Assembly: GCF_011393335.1 (NCBI RefSeq)
Contig: NZ_CP049865.1
Coordinates: 496,001 to 560,000 of the forward strand
DNA from: Propioniciclava coleopterorum
GTDB lineage: Bacteria; Actinomycetota; Actinomycetes; Propionibacteriales; Propionibacteriaceae
Length of the DNA: 64,000 nt
Direction: 5' to 3'
Shown here: piece by piece, positions 8,734-18,261 of the stretch
How positions within the stretch are numbered: the first letter of the stretch is position 1
Layout of the letters: the number at the start of each line of letters is the position of its first letter
Translations under genes and position numbers: made by a program
The notes under the pieces: generated by a model
Seen by the model: the letters and a program-made list of their open reading frames with translations, nothing else
Database searches by the model: none
What the model was told of the DNA's origin: nothing

Positions 8734-10382
8734 TGCTGCCCGGCGACCGCCTGGAGACCCTGCGCGCCTGGCAGGCCGAGGATCCCGACCCCGCCACCGT
8801 CGCGGCCCTGGACCACCTGATCGAGCGCGCCGGTAGCGGCGACGCCGAGGCCGTGGCCGAGATCGTGGACGCCTTCTCCGGACGCCTGGAGTTCGGCACC
8901 GCCGGGCTGCGCGCCGCCCTGGGCCCCGGCCCCAACCGGATGAACCGGGTGGTGGTGGCCCAAGCCGCCGCCGGCCTGGCGCGGTGGCTGGTCGAGAACG
9001 GCCACTCCGGCGCCCGCGTCCTGGTGGGCTACGACGCCCGCTACAACTCCGACGTATTCGCCCGCGACACCGCCGAGATCCTCGCCGGCTACGGGCTGGC
9101 GCCGGTCCTCACCGACCGGTACGTGCCCACCCCGCTCGTCGCGTTCGGGCTCGGGGCGCTGGACTGCGTGGCCGGCGTCGTGGTCACGGCGTCGCACAAC
9201 CCGCCGCAGGACAACGGCTACAAGGTGTACGTGGGTCGGTCGCAGATCGTGCCGCCGACCGACGAGCAGATCGCCGCACAGATCGCCGCTGTGGCGGCCC
9301 GCCCGCTCGCCGACATCCCCCGCTCGTCCGACTACGAGACGGTCGGGGACGCGCTGATCGAGGCCTACGTGGCGCGCGACGCCTCGCTGGTGCCGCCGGA
9401 CGCGCCCCGCGACCTGACCTGGGTCTACACCCCGATGCACGGCGTCGGCGGCGACATCGTGGCCCGCGTCCTGGACGCCACGGGCTTCCCGCCGCCCGCG
9501 CTCGTGGACGCCCAGGCAATGCCGGATCCCGCCTTCCCGACGGTGTCGTTCCCCAACCCCGAGGAGCCGGGCGCGATGGACCTCGCGCTCGATCTGGCCC
9601 TCGAGGTGGGCGCCGACGTCGCGATCGCCAACGATCCGGACGCCGACCGCTGCGCGTTGGCCGCGCCCTTCGACGGCACCTGGCGGATGCTGACCGGCGA
9701 CGAGCTGGGCTGGCTGCTCGCCGACGACGCGCTGCGCCGCGGCGCCGCCGGCACGTACGCGTGCTCGGTGGTCTCCTCCACGTTGCTGCGCGCCATGGCC
9801 GAGGCCGCGGGGCGCCCCTTCCAGATGACGCTGACCGGATTCAAGTGGATCGGACGCGTCCCCGGGCTGGCGCTGGGTTACGAGGAGGCCATCGGTTATT
9901 GCACCGACCCCGAGGCCGTGGCCGACAAGGACGGCATCTCGACCCTGACCCGCCTCCTGACGCTCGTGGCGGGCCTGAGGGCCGAGGGCGGCACCGTCGC
10001 GGGCCGCCTGGACGAGATCGCGCGCACGTTCGGCGTGCACGCCACCGGGCAGGTGTCGTTCCGGGTCGCCGACCTGTCCCTGATCGCCGACGCGATGGCG
10101 CGGCTGCGCGCCGACCTGCCGGCGGCGCTCGCGGGGGTCGCCGTCACGGCGTCCGACCTGAACGAGGGCTGGAACGGGCTGCCGCCGACCGACGGCGTCC
10201 TGCTGGAGGGCGACGGCGTCCGCGCCGTGGCGCGCCCGTCGGGCACCGAGCCGAAGCTGAAGGTCTACCTGCAGGCGTCGGTGCCGCCGGAGCGGTCGCA
10301 GGACCTCGCGGCGGCGCGCGCCGAGGCGTCCGCGCAACTGGAGCAGCTCAAGGCCGACATGACGGCCGCGCTGGGGCTGTGA
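8733..10382 (+). CDS. Phospho-sugar mutase (phosphoglucomutase/phosphomannomutase family)
   Basis: A 549-residue alpha-D-phosphohexomutase. The catalytic phosphoserine is Ser154 in VVTASHNPP, the Mg-binding loop is NDPDADRC at about residue 300, and the C-terminal phosphate-binding RPSGTEPKLKVY is intact. Length and the N-terminal FGTAGLRAALGPGPNRMN match the PGM2/phosphopentomutase-like branch. A ribose-1-phosphate mutase role beside a nucleoside phosphorylase is therefore plausible, alongside hexose-phosphate activity (inference). ATG 8733 overlaps the previous stop by one base. Its own stop overlaps the next GTG by 4 nt. Confidence 0.9.
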   Translation: MLPGDRLETLRAWQAEDPDPATVAALDHLIERAGSGDAEAVAEIVDAFSGRLEFGTAGLRAALGPGPNRMNRVVVAQAAAGLARWLVENGHSGARVLVGYDARYNSDVFARDTAEILAGYGLAPVLTDRYVPTPLVAFGLGALDCVAGVVVTASHNPPQDNGYKVYVGRSQIVPPTDEQIAAQIAAVAARPLADIPRSSDYETVGDALIEAYVARDASLVPPDAPRDLTWVYTPMHGVGGDIVARVLDATGFPPPALVDAQAMPDPAFPTVSFPNPEEPGAMDLALDLALEVGADVAIANDPDADRCALAAPFDGTWRMLTGDELGWLLADDALRRGAAGTYACSVVSSTLLRAMAEAAGRPFQMTLTGFKWIGRVPGLALGYEEAIGYCTDPEAVADKDGISTLTRLLTLVAGLRAEGGTVAGRLDEIARTFGVHATGQVSFRVADLSLIADAMARLRADLPAALAGVAVTASDLNEGWNGLPPTDGVLLEGDGVRAVARPSGTEPKLKVYLQASVPPERSQDLAAARAEASAQLEQLKADMTAALGL

Positions 10383-10956
10383 CGCGGATCGTCCTGCTCG
10401 CCGGCCCCTCGGGCGGCGGCAAGTCGCGGCTGGCCCGGCTCGTGGGGCGCTGCCCCTGCGGCTGGACGACTTCTACCGCGACGCCGACGCGCCGGGGCTG
10501 CCGCACGCCCACGGCATCGTCGACTGGGACGACCCGGCCACGTGGGACGGCGACGCCGCGGTGGCGGCGCTGCGGTCGCTGCTGCGCGACGGCCACGCCG
10601 AGGTCCCGACGTACTCGATCGCGGAGTCGCGCCGCACCGGCTCCCGGACGCTCGACCTGCAGGGACGCCCGCTCATCATTGCCGAGGGCATCTTCGCCCT
10701 CGACCTGCTGCCCCTGGCGCTCGCCGCCGGCCTGCCGGTGACACCGCTCTACCTCGACCGCGACCGGACCCTGGTGGCCGCGCTGCGGCTGCGCCGCGAC
10801 CTGGCGCAGCACCGCAAGCCGCCTGCGGTGCTGCTGCGGCGCGGCTGGGCGCTGTGGCGCGCCCAGCCCGCCCAGCGGGAGCGCGCGGTCGCCGCGGGCT
10901 TCGCGCCGACCTCGATGCGGGCGGCCACCCGGACGCTGGCCGGCGGGGCCGGCTGA
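10379..10956 (+). CDS. Uridine kinase-like P-loop protein, interrupted by a 1-nt deletion
   Basis: The N terminus carries a P-loop, LLAGPSGGGKSRLARL, in the frame of GTG 10379 (4-nt overlap with the mutase stop). After GGGG at 10444-10447 the reading moves to another frame. That frame continues LPLRLDDFYRDAD, then VDWDDPATWD and IIAEGIFALDL to the stop at 10956. Adding one G at that run gives a single product of about 192 residues with the order expected for a uridine kinase/NMP-kinase-like enzyme. The break is a G-run undercount like eight others in this window, so I regard the gene as probably intact in the organism. Function as a nucleoside kinase beside a nucleoside phosphorylase fits salvage. 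Confidence 0.75.
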
Positions 10957-11012
10957 CCACCGGCCAAGACGGGAGCGCGGCCCCGGCCGGGCACCCTGGC
11001 ACAATCTCCGCC

Positions 11013-11997
11013 ATGCGCATCCTGCTCACCGGGGAACCGGGACCATCAGCCGTGCGGTCGTGAGCCGGGCCCTCGCCGACGGGCACGAGCTGACGGTGCT
11101 CAACCGCGGCACCCGGGAGGCCCTGCCGGCGGGGCCGAGCACCTGGTCGCCGACGCCCACGACGAGGCGGGCCTGCGCGCCGCGCTCGGCGGGCGGGAGT
11201 TCGACGCGGTCGTCCAGTTCGTCGCGTTCACCCCCGACCAGGTCGAGCGCGACCTGCGCGTCTTCGACGGCCGGGTGGGCCGCTACGTCTTCATCAGCTC
11301 CGCGTCCACGTACGCCAAGCCGGTGAGCCGGCACGTCATCACCGAGGACACCCCGCAGTCCAACCCGTTCTCGCAGTACGCGCGCGACAAGATCGCCTGC
11401 GAAGAGGTGCTGCGCGGCTCGGACGGCTCGCTGCCCTGGACGATCGTGCGGCCGTCCCACACCTACGGCGAGCGCGGCGTCCCGGTGAACTTCCACTTCG
11501 GCGAGCCGTGGGCGGTGCTGCAGCGGATCCGCGACGGCAAGCCGGTCATCGTGCAGGGCGACGGGGAGTCGCTGTGGACGTTCACCTGGAACGAGGACTT
11601 CGCGGTCGGGCTGGTCGGCCTGCTGGGCAACCCGGACGCCGCGGGCCGCGCCGTCCACATCACCTCCGACGAGTCGATCACCTGGAACCAGGCGTTCGCG
11701 ACGATCGGCGCCGCCCTGGGCGTGGCGCCGCGGCTGCGGCACGTGTCGACGCCGATGCTCGTCGCGCTCCGCCCCGACCTGGAGGCGCCGCTGACCGGCG
11801 ACAAGTCGAACACCGTGGTGTTCGACAACACCCTCGTCAAGCGGCTGGTCCCGGGCTTCTCCGCCCCGACCACGTTCGCCGAGGGCGTCCGGCGGGCCTG
11901 CGCGTGGCTGGAGCAGCACCCCGAGCACCGGCGCACCGACCCCGGCTTCGACGCGTTCTGCGACGACGTGGTGGCCCGGGTCGACGCCTGGGGCTGA
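11013..11997 (+). CDS. NAD-dependent epimerase/reductase (SDR), two 1-nt deletions
   Basis: Joined across two G-run deletions, this is one extended short-chain dehydrogenase-like protein of about 328 residues. The N terminus MRILLTG runs into a glycine-rich nucleotide loop when one G is restored at 11031-11034. A second restored G at 11131-11134 leads to FDAVVQFVAFTPDQ and then FISSASTYAK. The last 240 residues (11275-11997) are uninterrupted, with YARDKIACEE as the catalytic Tyr-Lys pair and a substrate half containing WTFTWNEDFA. The ATG at 11013 lies 7 nt after CACAAT, a leaderless start. Exact substrate unknown; it resembles plant-type and bacterial epimerase/reductases acting on nucleotide sugars or small carbonyls. 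Confidence 0.75.
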
Positions 11998-12010
11998 GCC
12001 GCGGAGGGGG

Positions 12011-12074
12011 TTGTGCGGAGGGTGACGGGTCCTATACTGCTCGCACCTTCTGCGACCACCCCACCGTGAGGAGG
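12011..12074 (+). promoter_or_regulatory. Promoter and ribosome site of the sugar porter gene
   Basis: TTGTGC at 12011-12016 and TATACT at 12033-12038, separated by 16 nt, make a recognisable sigma-70-type promoter. A leader of about 35 nt ends in AGGAGG at 12069-12074, 5 nt before the ATG. Confidence 0.6.
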
Positions 12075-12079
12075 CCCCG

Positions 12080-13515
12080 ATGGACGCGGGCAGCACGCAC
12101 CACTCCGACGTACCCGAACTCGACGACGAGGGCGGCAAGGGCGTCATCAGGATCGCCGCCGTGGCGGCCCTCGGTGGCCTGCTGTTCGGCTACGACAGCG
12201 CCGTCATCAACGGCGCGGTCGCCGCCATCGAGGCCGACTTCGAGGTGAGCCCCACGGTCCTCGGGTTCGCGGTCGCCTCGGCGCTGCTCGGCGCCGCGGT
12301 CGGCGCGATGAGCGCTGGCCGGATCGCCGACCGGATCGGCCGGCTCAAGGTGATGCGGATCGCGGCCGTGCTGTTCCTGGTCAGCGCGATCGGGACCACC
12401 TTCGCACCCGACATCTGGCTGCTGGTGCTCGGCCGCGTCGTCGGCGGGCTGGGCGTCGGCATCGCGTCGGTGATCGCTCCCGCCTACATCGCGGAGACGT
12501 CGCCGGCGCGCATCCGCGGGCGGCTGGGCTCGCTGCAGCAGCTCGCGATCGTGTCCGGCATCTTCCTGTCGCTGCTGGTGGACTACCTGCTGGCGAGCCT
12601 GGCCGGGGGCGCCAACGCCCCGCTGTGGTTCGGCATGGACGCGTGGCGGTGGATGTTCCTCATGATGTCGGTGCCCGCCGTCGCGTACGGCCTGCTGGCC
12701 ACCACGATCCCCGAGTCGCCGCGCTACCTGGTGGCGACGCACCGGATCCCCGAAGCCCGCGCGGTGCTCACGCAACTGCTGGGCGAGAAGAACATCGAGA
12801 TCAAGGTCGAGCGGATCCGCGCCAGCCTCGAGCGCGACACCGAGCCGTCGTGGCGCGACCTGCGCTCCCCCGCCGGGCGGGTCTACCCGGTGGTGTGGAT
12901 CGGGCTGCTGCTCAGCGTCTTCCAGCAGTTCGTCGGCATCAACGTGATCTTCTACTACTCCAACATCCTGTGGGAGGCGGTCGGCTTCAGCGAGGACCAG
13001 TCCTTCCAGACCAGCGTGTTCACCTCGGTGGTGAACATCGCCACGACGCTGGTGGCGATCGCGCTGGTGGACCGGATCGGCCGCAAGCCGCTGCTGATGA
13101 TCGGCTCGATCGGCATGACCGTGACGCTGGGCACGATGGCCGTGATCTTCGGGACCGCGGACACGTCCTCGGGCCAGCCCGCGCTCGTCGGGGCCGCGGG
13201 CCCGATCGCCCTGGTCGCCGCCAACCTGTTCGTGGTGTTCTTCGGGATGAGCTGGGGCCGGTGGTCTGGGTGCTGCTGGGCGAGATGTTCCCCAACCGGA
13301 TCCGCGCCGCCGCGCTGTCGCTGGCGGCCGCCGGCCAGTGGACGGCCAACTGGCTGATCACCGTCAGCTTCCCGACCCTGAAGGACTTCTCCCTCGGGCT
13401 CGCCTACGGCCTGTACGCCACGTTCGCGCTGCTGTCGCTGCTGTTCGTGGCGCGGTTCGTCAAGGAGACCAAGGGCCGGTCCCTGGAGGACATGGACGAC
13501 GCCATCGCCGGGTAG
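12080..13515 (+). CDS. MFS sugar porter (sugar:H+ symporter family), 1-nt deletion
   Basis: A 12-helix major facilitator of the sugar porter family, about 478 residues when one G is restored in GGGG at 13254-13257. Family signatures are LFGYDSAVINGA in helix 1, GRIADRIGR, RVVGGLGVGIASVIAPAYIAE, PESPRYL at the central loop, QQFVGINVIFYYS in helix 7, DRIGRKPLL, and C-terminal VKETKGRSLEDMD. After the break the frame continues WVLLGEMFPNRIR, the expected helix 10 motif. Likely imports a hexose or pentose with protons. The start is fixed by AGGAGG at 12069-12074. A 15-bp hairpin spans its stop codon. Confidence 0.88.
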
Positions 13516-13529
13516 GCGATGGCGTCGTC
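13495..13529 (+). terminator. Hairpin over the sugar porter stop codon
   Basis: A perfect 15-bp stem (13495-13509 with 13515-13529) has the 5-nt loop GGGTA. The UAG stop begins in the loop, so the terminator uses the last codons of the gene. It lies between convergent genes (sugar porter and SPFH protein) and may act in both directions. Confidence 0.7.
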
Positions 13530-13568
13530 GGGGCGGCGGTGCCGCGGTGTCGGAGCCCGGCGTCCGGG

Positions 13569-14819
13569 TCAGTTCTCCGGGTCGCCCTCGGGGGCCCGGA
13601 AGTCGGGCTGGGGCGAGGGCTGCTGTGCCGGGGACTGCGGGTCCTGGTGCAGCCGGGCCGGCTCGGGCGCGACGTCGTCGACCGGGTCGTCGGCGATCAG
13701 GTCGGCCACCGGGTCGGCGGCCTCGTTCCGGCCCGGCGTGAGCGCGTTCCGGGCACCGTTGTCGCCGTGCTCGAGGCGCGCGGCCTCCTGGATGGCCGCC
13801 TGCACCTTGGCCTGCGACTGGTCCTCCTCGGCCTTCTTGGCCTGCGCGATCTCCGCGAACACGTCGACCCGCTCCGGGGCGGTGAACTTGCCCGAGGCGG
13901 TCGAGGTGAAGTTCTTCACGGCGTCGCCGACCGAGCCGCCGCCCAGCCCCTTCAGGGCGTCGTTGAGCTCGCTGGGGATGATCCAGACCTTGTTGGCGTC
14001 GCCCTGGGCGAGCTGCGGCAGCATCTGCAGGTACTGGTAGGACAGCAGGGCCTGGTCGGGCTCGGCGGCGTGGATGGCGCCGAACACCGTGGTGATGGCC
14101 TGCGCCTCGCCCTCCGCGCGCAGCATCGCCGCCTGCCGGTCGGCCTGCGCGCGCAGGACCGCGGACTCCCGCTCGCCCTGGGCGCGCAGGATGCTGGACT
14201 CGCGGTCGCCGGACGCCGACAGGATCTGCGACTGGCGCTGGCCCTCGGCCAGCAGCACCTGGGCGCGCTTCTCGCGCTCGGCGCGGGCGCCCTTCTCCAT
14301 GGCGTCGCGGATGGTGGCCGGCGGCTCGATCGAGCGCAGCTCGACGCGGTTGACCTTGATGCCCCACTTGCCGGTGGCCTCGTCCAGGACCGAGCGCAGC
14401 TTCTGGTTGATGTCCTCGCGGCTGGTGAGGGTCTCCTCCAGGTCCATGCCGCCGATGATGTTGCGCAGCGTCGTCTGGGTGAGCTGCTCGATCGCCTGGA
14501 TGTAGTTCTGCGCCTCGTAGGCGGCGCGGACCGGGTCGACGATCTGGTAGTAGATGACCGAGTCGATGCCGACCATCAGGTTGTCCTCGGTGATGACGCC
14601 CTGGGGCGGGAACGGCACGACGGCCTCGCGCATGTCCATGGTGTAGGCCACCCGGTCGATGAACGGCACGATGAGGTGCAGGCCGGGCTCGATCGTGCGG
14701 TGGAACTTGCCGAGCCGCTGGATAATGCCCAACTGCTGCTGTTGGATGACGCGGACCGACAGCGCCAGGGCCACGACCGCGACCACGGCGATGATGATGG
14801 CGAGGATCAGAAAGGGCAT
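13569..14819 (-). CDS. SPFH/Band 7 (slipin/stomatin-like) membrane scaffold protein
   Basis: A 416-residue protein with one N-terminal transmembrane helix (about 1-20), then the SPFH domain. The domain has GIIQRLGKFHRTIEPGLH, VDSVIYYQ-like and NIIGGMDLEETLTSR segments. A long alanine/glutamate-rich coiled coil (about 190-270) and an acidic, Pro-rich tail with low conservation follow. Such proteins form membrane microdomain scaffolds and quality-control complexes. The ATG follows a strong AAGGAGG 6 nt upstream. It lies downstream of an NfeD-like gene, the standard partner of slipins, and an ABC ATPase in the same orientation. Confidence 0.9.
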   Translation of the reverse strand: MPFLILAIIIAVVAVVALALSVRVIQQQQLGIIQRLGKFHRTIEPGLHLIVPFIDRVAYTMDMREAVVPFPPQGVITEDNLMVGIDSVIYYQIVDPVRAAYEAQNYIQAIEQLTQTTLRNIIGGMDLEETLTSREDINQKLRSVLDEATGKWGIKVNRVELRSIEPPATIRDAMEKGARAEREKRAQVLLAEGQRQSQILSASGDRESSILRAQGERESAVLRAQADRQAAMLRAEGEAQAITTVFGAIHAAEPDQALLSYQYLQMLPQLAQGDANKVWIIPSELNDALKGLGGGSVGDAVKNFTSTASGKFTAPERVDVFAEIAQAKKAEEDQSQAKVQAAIQEAARLEHGDNGARNALTPGRNEAADPVADLIADDPVDDVAPEPARLHQDPQSPAQQPSPQPDFRAPEGDPEN

Positions 14820-14934
14820 CGAAGCCTCCTTGAAGGACTGGTGCCTTCACCCTATCCACGTGGGCGAAGCGGCGCGGCGGAGGACGACGAACGCCCCCAC
14901 CGCGTCGGGCGGCGGCCGCCCGGGGCACGCGGGG

Positions 14935-15408
14935 TCAGGACTGGTCGCGGCTCAGCGGCTTGTGCCGCGGCAGCACCAGCACGGTGAGGCCGTCGACCTC
15001 CATGACGTCGACCTCGACGCCGCCGGGGATCGCCTCGCCGTCGTAGCTGCGCGCCGACCAGGTCTCGCCGTTGACGTTGACCTCGCCGTCGGCGGCCGTG
15101 ATGGCGCCCACAGACTTGCCCGTGGCCCCCAGCAGCTGGTCGAAGGTGCTGCGGTAGCCGGGCCCCTTGTGCAGGCGCTTGAGGATCTGCGGGCGCAGCA
15201 GCCCGAGCAGCGCGACGGCGACGACCACGGCGACCAGCACCTGCAGCCACAGCAGCGCCGGGAAGAACAGCGCCACCCCGGCCCCGGCGAGCGCGCCGCC
15301 GGCCAGCATCAGCAGGGTCATGTCGAGGGTGAGCATCTCCGAGACGGCCAGGCCGCCCGCGGCCACGAGCCAGATCACCCAGAAGTTCGCCTGGAACCAC
15401 TCCAACAT
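14935..15408 (-). CDS. NfeD-like membrane protein
   Basis: A 157-residue protein with three hydrophobic segments in the first 80 residues (FWVIWLVAAGGLAVSEM, then two Ala/Leu/Val-rich helices). A C-terminal OB-fold domain follows, with GATGKSVGAITAADGEVNVNGETWSA, the hallmark of short NfeD proteins (I give only the segments that identify it). NfeD proteins work with slipins in membrane organisation. ATG 15408 is 7 nt after CAGGAG, which overlaps the end of the ABC gene; the two genes are 4 nt apart. The 115 nt before the SPFH gene holds a TAGGGT hexamer and a strong ribosome site, so that gene may have its own promoter too. Confidence 0.85.
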   Translation of the reverse strand: MLEWFQANFWVIWLVAAGGLAVSEMLTLDMTLLMLAGGALAGAGVALFFPALLWLQVLVAVVVAVALLGLLRPQILKRLHKGPGYRSTFDQLLGATGKSVGAITAADGEVNVNGETWSARSYDGEAIPGGVEVDVMEVDGLTVLVLPRHKPLSRDQS

Positions 15409-15412
15409 GGCA

Positions 15413-16225
15413 CTACTCCTGTCCGGACGTCGTCGGATGGACGCGGCGGGCGCGGGCCGACCAGCGGCCGTCCTGCTGCGTCACGACCAGGGGCAGGTCG
15501 AAGGTCTCCGAGAGCCTGTCGTCGGTCAGTACCTCGTCGATGGGCCCCGCGGCGACGACGCGGCCGCCCTTGAGCAGCAGGGCGTGCGTCATGCCGGCCG
15601 GGATCTCCTCGAGGTGGTGGGTCACCAACACGGTCGCCGGGGCGTACTCGTCGGCGACGATCTCGCCCAGGGTCTCGACCAGCGACTCGCGTCCGGCGAG
15701 GTCGAGGCCCGCGGCCGGCTCGTCCAGCAGCAGCAGTTCCGGGTCGGTCATCAGGGCCCGGGCGATCTGGACGCGCTTGCGCTCCCCCTCGCTCAGCGTG
15801 CCGAAGGTGCGCTTGCCCAGCCGGTCGATGTGGAGCTGGTGCATCAGCTGCCCCGCCCGCTGGAAGTCGGTGGCGTCGTACTGCTCGGTCCACCGCCCGA
15901 CGACGGCGTAGCCCGCCGACACGATCACGTTGCCCACCGACTCCGAGCGCGGGATCCGCTCGGCCAGGGCGGCCGACGTGACGCCGATCCGGGGACGCAG
16001 CTCGAACACGTCGACCGCGCCGAGCACCTCGTCCAGGATGGAGGCCATGCCCGAGGAGGGGTGCATGTGGGCGGAGATGATCTGCAGCAGCGTGGTCTTG
16101 CCCGCGCCGTTGGGGCCGATGATCACCCAGCGGTCGGATTCGTCGATGACCCAGTTCACCTGGTCGAGCAGCGTCGCGCCGCCCCGGACGATGCTGACGT
16201 CAGCGAGCTCTACAACCGGTGCCAT
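15413..16225 (-). CDS. ABC transporter ATP-binding protein
   Basis: A 270-residue ATPase. Walker A is GPNGAGKTTLL, the signature is LSEGERKRVQIARAL, Walker B is LLLLDEPAAGLD, and the switch histidine is in VLVTHHLEE. No permease lies next to it, so its membrane partner, if any, is elsewhere. It resembles the ABC ATPases annotated as iron or molybdate-type in actinobacteria but substrate is unknown. ATG 16225 is 6 nt after TAGGTT on the minus strand, consistent with a leaderless or near-leaderless message; GGAGG also overlaps that gap. It starts the ABC-NfeD-SPFH run. Confidence 0.88.
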   Translation of the reverse strand: MAPVVELADVSIVRGGATLLDQVNWVIDESDRWVIIGPNGAGKTTLLQIISAHMHPSSGMASILDEVLGAVDVFELRPRIGVTSAALAERIPRSESVGNVIVSAGYAVVGRWTEQYDATDFQRAGQLMHQLHIDRLGKRTFGTLSEGERKRVQIARALMTDPELLLLDEPAAGLDLAGRESLVETLGEIVADEYAPATVLVTHHLEEIPAGMTHALLLKGGRVVAAGPIDEVLTDDRLSETFDLPLVVTQQDGRWSARARRVHPTTSGQE

Positions 16226-16263
16226 GCCTCCAACCTACCGGGCGCGACGCGCGCGCACCGCGC

Positions 16264-17037
16264 TCACGCGCCCGTGGAGTGCAGCCCGCCGTCCACGTGG
16301 ATCATCTCGCCGGTCGTCGCGGGGAACCAGTCCGACAGCAGGGCCACCACGGCCTTCGCGGTCGGGGTGGCGTCCGCGGCGTCCCAGCCGAGCGGGGCGC
16401 GGTCGGCCCAGATCTCGTTGAAGGACGAGGAGCCCGGGATGGCCTTCTTGGCGATGGTGTCCACCGGGCCCGCCGCCACGATGTTCGACCGGACGCCCTC
16501 GGGCCCCAGGTAGCGGGCCAGGTAGCGGCTGGCGGACTCCAGGGCGGCCTTGGAGACGCCCATCCAGTCGTAGGCCGGCCAGCTGACGCGGGCGTCGAAG
16601 GTCAGGCCGACGACCGAGGCGGAGCCGCCGAACAGCGGCTTGCACGCCATGGTGAGCGCGACCAGCGAGTACGCCGAAATCTGCATGGACGCCGACACGT
16701 CGTTGAACGGAGTGGACAGGAACGCCCCGCCCAGCGCCGTCTCGGGGTTGGCGAAGGCGATCGAGTGCACGACGCCGTCGAGGCGCTCCACGCCGTGCTC
16801 GCGGAGCTGGTCGGCCAGCCCGGCCAACTGCTCGTCGTTGGTCACGTCGAGGTCCAGGACGGCCGGCACGGGGTCGAGGCGCTTGACGATGCGGTTGGTG
16901 AGGCTGAGCGCGCGCCCGAAGTTCGACACGAGCACCGTGGCGCCCTCGGCCGCGGCGATCTCTGCGACCTTGTAGGCGATGGACGACGTCATCGTGACGC
17001 CGGTGACCAGGACGGTCTTGCCCTCGAGGATTCCCAT
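16264..17037 (-). CDS. fabI: Enoyl-[acyl-carrier-protein] reductase (NADH), InhA/FabI type
   Basis: A 257-residue SDR that reduces the trans-2-enoyl-ACP double bond in the last step of each fatty acid elongation round. The N terminus GILEGKTVLVTGVTMTSSIAY and the catalytic FDARVSWPAYDWMGVSKAAL with Tyr-x6-Lys match actinobacterial InhA closely. SNIVAAGPVDTIAKK is the substrate loop, the site of isoniazid/triclosan contact in InhA. The start ATG has GGAG 8 nt upstream. It lies 57 nt downstream of fabG in the same direction, so the two reductases of the FAS-II cycle probably share a transcript. Confidence 0.93.
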   Translation of the reverse strand: MGILEGKTVLVTGVTMTSSIAYKVAEIAAAEGATVLVSNFGRALSLTNRIVKRLDPVPAVLDLDVTNDEQLAGLADQLREHGVERLDGVVHSIAFANPETALGGAFLSTPFNDVSASMQISAYSLVALTMACKPLFGGSASVVGLTFDARVSWPAYDWMGVSKAALESASRYLARYLGPEGVRSNIVAAGPVDTIAKKAIPGSSSFNEIWADRAPLGWDAADATPTAKAVVALLSDWFPATTGEMIHVDGGLHSTGA

Positions 17038-17094
17038 GGCTGTGCTCCGGTTCAGGTTGTCTGGGTGTGCGGTGGGTCTGGGTGCGCGGGGCGG

Positions 17095-17808
17095 TCAGTG
17101 GCCCATGCCGAGGCCGCCGTCGACGGGGATGACCGCCCCGGTGACGTAGCCCGCGGCGTCCGAGGCCAGGAAGGCGACGACCGAGGCGACCTCGGCCACC
17201 TCGCCGAGGCGTCCGGCGGGGATCGCCGCCCGGTAACCGGCGACCGTCTCCTCCGGGAGGACGTCGGTCATCCGGGTCTGGATGAAGCCCGGCGCGACCA
17301 CGTTGGCGGTGATGTTGCGCCCGCCCAGCTCGCGGGTGAGCGAGCGGGCCATGCCGACCAGGCCGGACTTGGTGGCGGCGTAGTTGACCTGGCCCGGCGA
17401 GCCGTACAGGCCAACGACCGAGCCGATGAAGATGATGCGGCCCCACTTGCCGCGCAGCATGCCGCGCGAGGCGCGCTTGGCGACGTTGAACGCGCCCTTG
17501 AGGTTGACGTCGACCACCTGGTCGAAGTCGTCCTCGCTCATGCGGAGCAGCAGGGTGTCCTTGGTGATGCCGGCGTTGGCCACGACCACCTCGACGGGGC
17601 CGTTCGCCTCCTCCGCGGCCTTGAAGGCGGCGTCCACCGACGCGGCGTCCGTCACGTCGCAGGCGATGCCGAGCGCGCCCTGGGGGGCCTCGCCGCTGGT
17701 GCTGGCCGCGGCCACCTTGTGGCCCTGCCTCAAGAACTCCTCGACGATGGCGCGCCCGATGCCGCGGGCGCCGCCGGTGACCAGGATGCTGCGTGGTTGT
17801 TCCGTCAC
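17095..17808 (-). CDS. fabG: 3-oxoacyl-[acyl-carrier-protein] reductase
   Basis: A 237-residue SDR reducing beta-ketoacyl-ACP with NADPH. Motifs are VTGGARGIGRAI (cofactor loop), VANAGIT, the catalytic Ser in FIGSVVG, YAATKSG with Tyr-x3-Lys, and VAPGFIQTRMTD. I choose GTG 17808; TACGGT (17815-17820) is 6 nt upstream, the leaderless spacing. GTG 17814 would add two residues. The gene diverges from the DUF3099 gene across only 48 nt, each with its own hexamer. Together with fabI it mirrors the mycobacterial fabG1(mabA)-inhA pair. Confidence 0.93.
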   Translation of the reverse strand: MTEQPRSILVTGGARGIGRAIVEEFLRQGHKVAAASTSGEAPQGALGIACDVTDAASVDAAFKAAEEANGPVEVVVANAGITKDTLLLRMSEDDFDQVVDVNLKGAFNVAKRASRGMLRGKWGRIIFIGSVVGLYGSPGQVNYAATKSGLVGMARSLTRELGGRNITANVVAPGFIQTRMTDVLPEETVAGYRAAIPAGRLGEVAEVASVVAFLASDAAGYVTGAVIPVDGGLGMGH

Positions 17809-17856
17809 CCGCACACCGTAGCGTGAGGGCTTCAGTAGGCGAGTTAGGCTGACTGC

Positions 17857-18261
17857 ATGGCAGGACGGGGCGCGGGGGCACGCCCGTCGGTGATCACCGA
17901 CGCGCGGATCGGGACCTCGCTGTCCACCGAGCAGCGGACGCGGCGGTACCTCATCACGATGGGCATCCGCGTGGTGGCGTTCTTCGCCGCCGTCGTGGCG
18001 CCGTTCCCGTGGAACGTGGTGCTGTTCCTGGCCGCCGCGATCCTGCCCGGATTCGCCGTGCTGCTCGGCAACGCCTCCGACAACCACGCGCCGCCGGTGG
18101 CGCGCCCGCTGGAGGGCGAGCAGCGGCTGGAGCTGACCGCCGGGGACATCGTGCAGGGCAGCGTCGAGGACGAGGACGCCCCCGAGGGGGACCCCCGCGC
18201 GGCCGGGGAGGCGACCGGCGCGAACCGCCCGGACGACGACGTGGAAGGCAGGGACGGTTGA
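17857..18261 (+). CDS. DUF3099 membrane protein
   Basis: A 134-residue small protein. VITDARIGTSLSTEQRTRRY and two closely spaced transmembrane helices (about residues 36-70) are the DUF3099 pattern, a family spread through actinobacteria and uncharacterised. The C-terminal 60 residues are acidic and disordered-looking. ATG 17857 is 6 nt after TAGGCT (17845-17850), a leaderless start. The stop overlaps the SURF1 start by one base (TGATG), so the two are coupled and may act together at the membrane. Confidence 0.85.
   Translation: MAGRGAGARPSVITDARIGTSLSTEQRTRRYLITMGIRVVAFFAAVVAPFPWNVVLFLAAAILPGFAVLLGNASDNHAPPVARPLEGEQRLELTAGDIVQGSVEDEDAPEGDPRAAGEATGANRPDDDVEGRDG

Noticed and set aside
10379-13515. 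Pseudogene cluster (kinase, epimerase and porter broken in a row)
   Set aside because: All breaks are one-base losses in G-runs and the rest of each protein is fully conserved, better explained by sequencing error.
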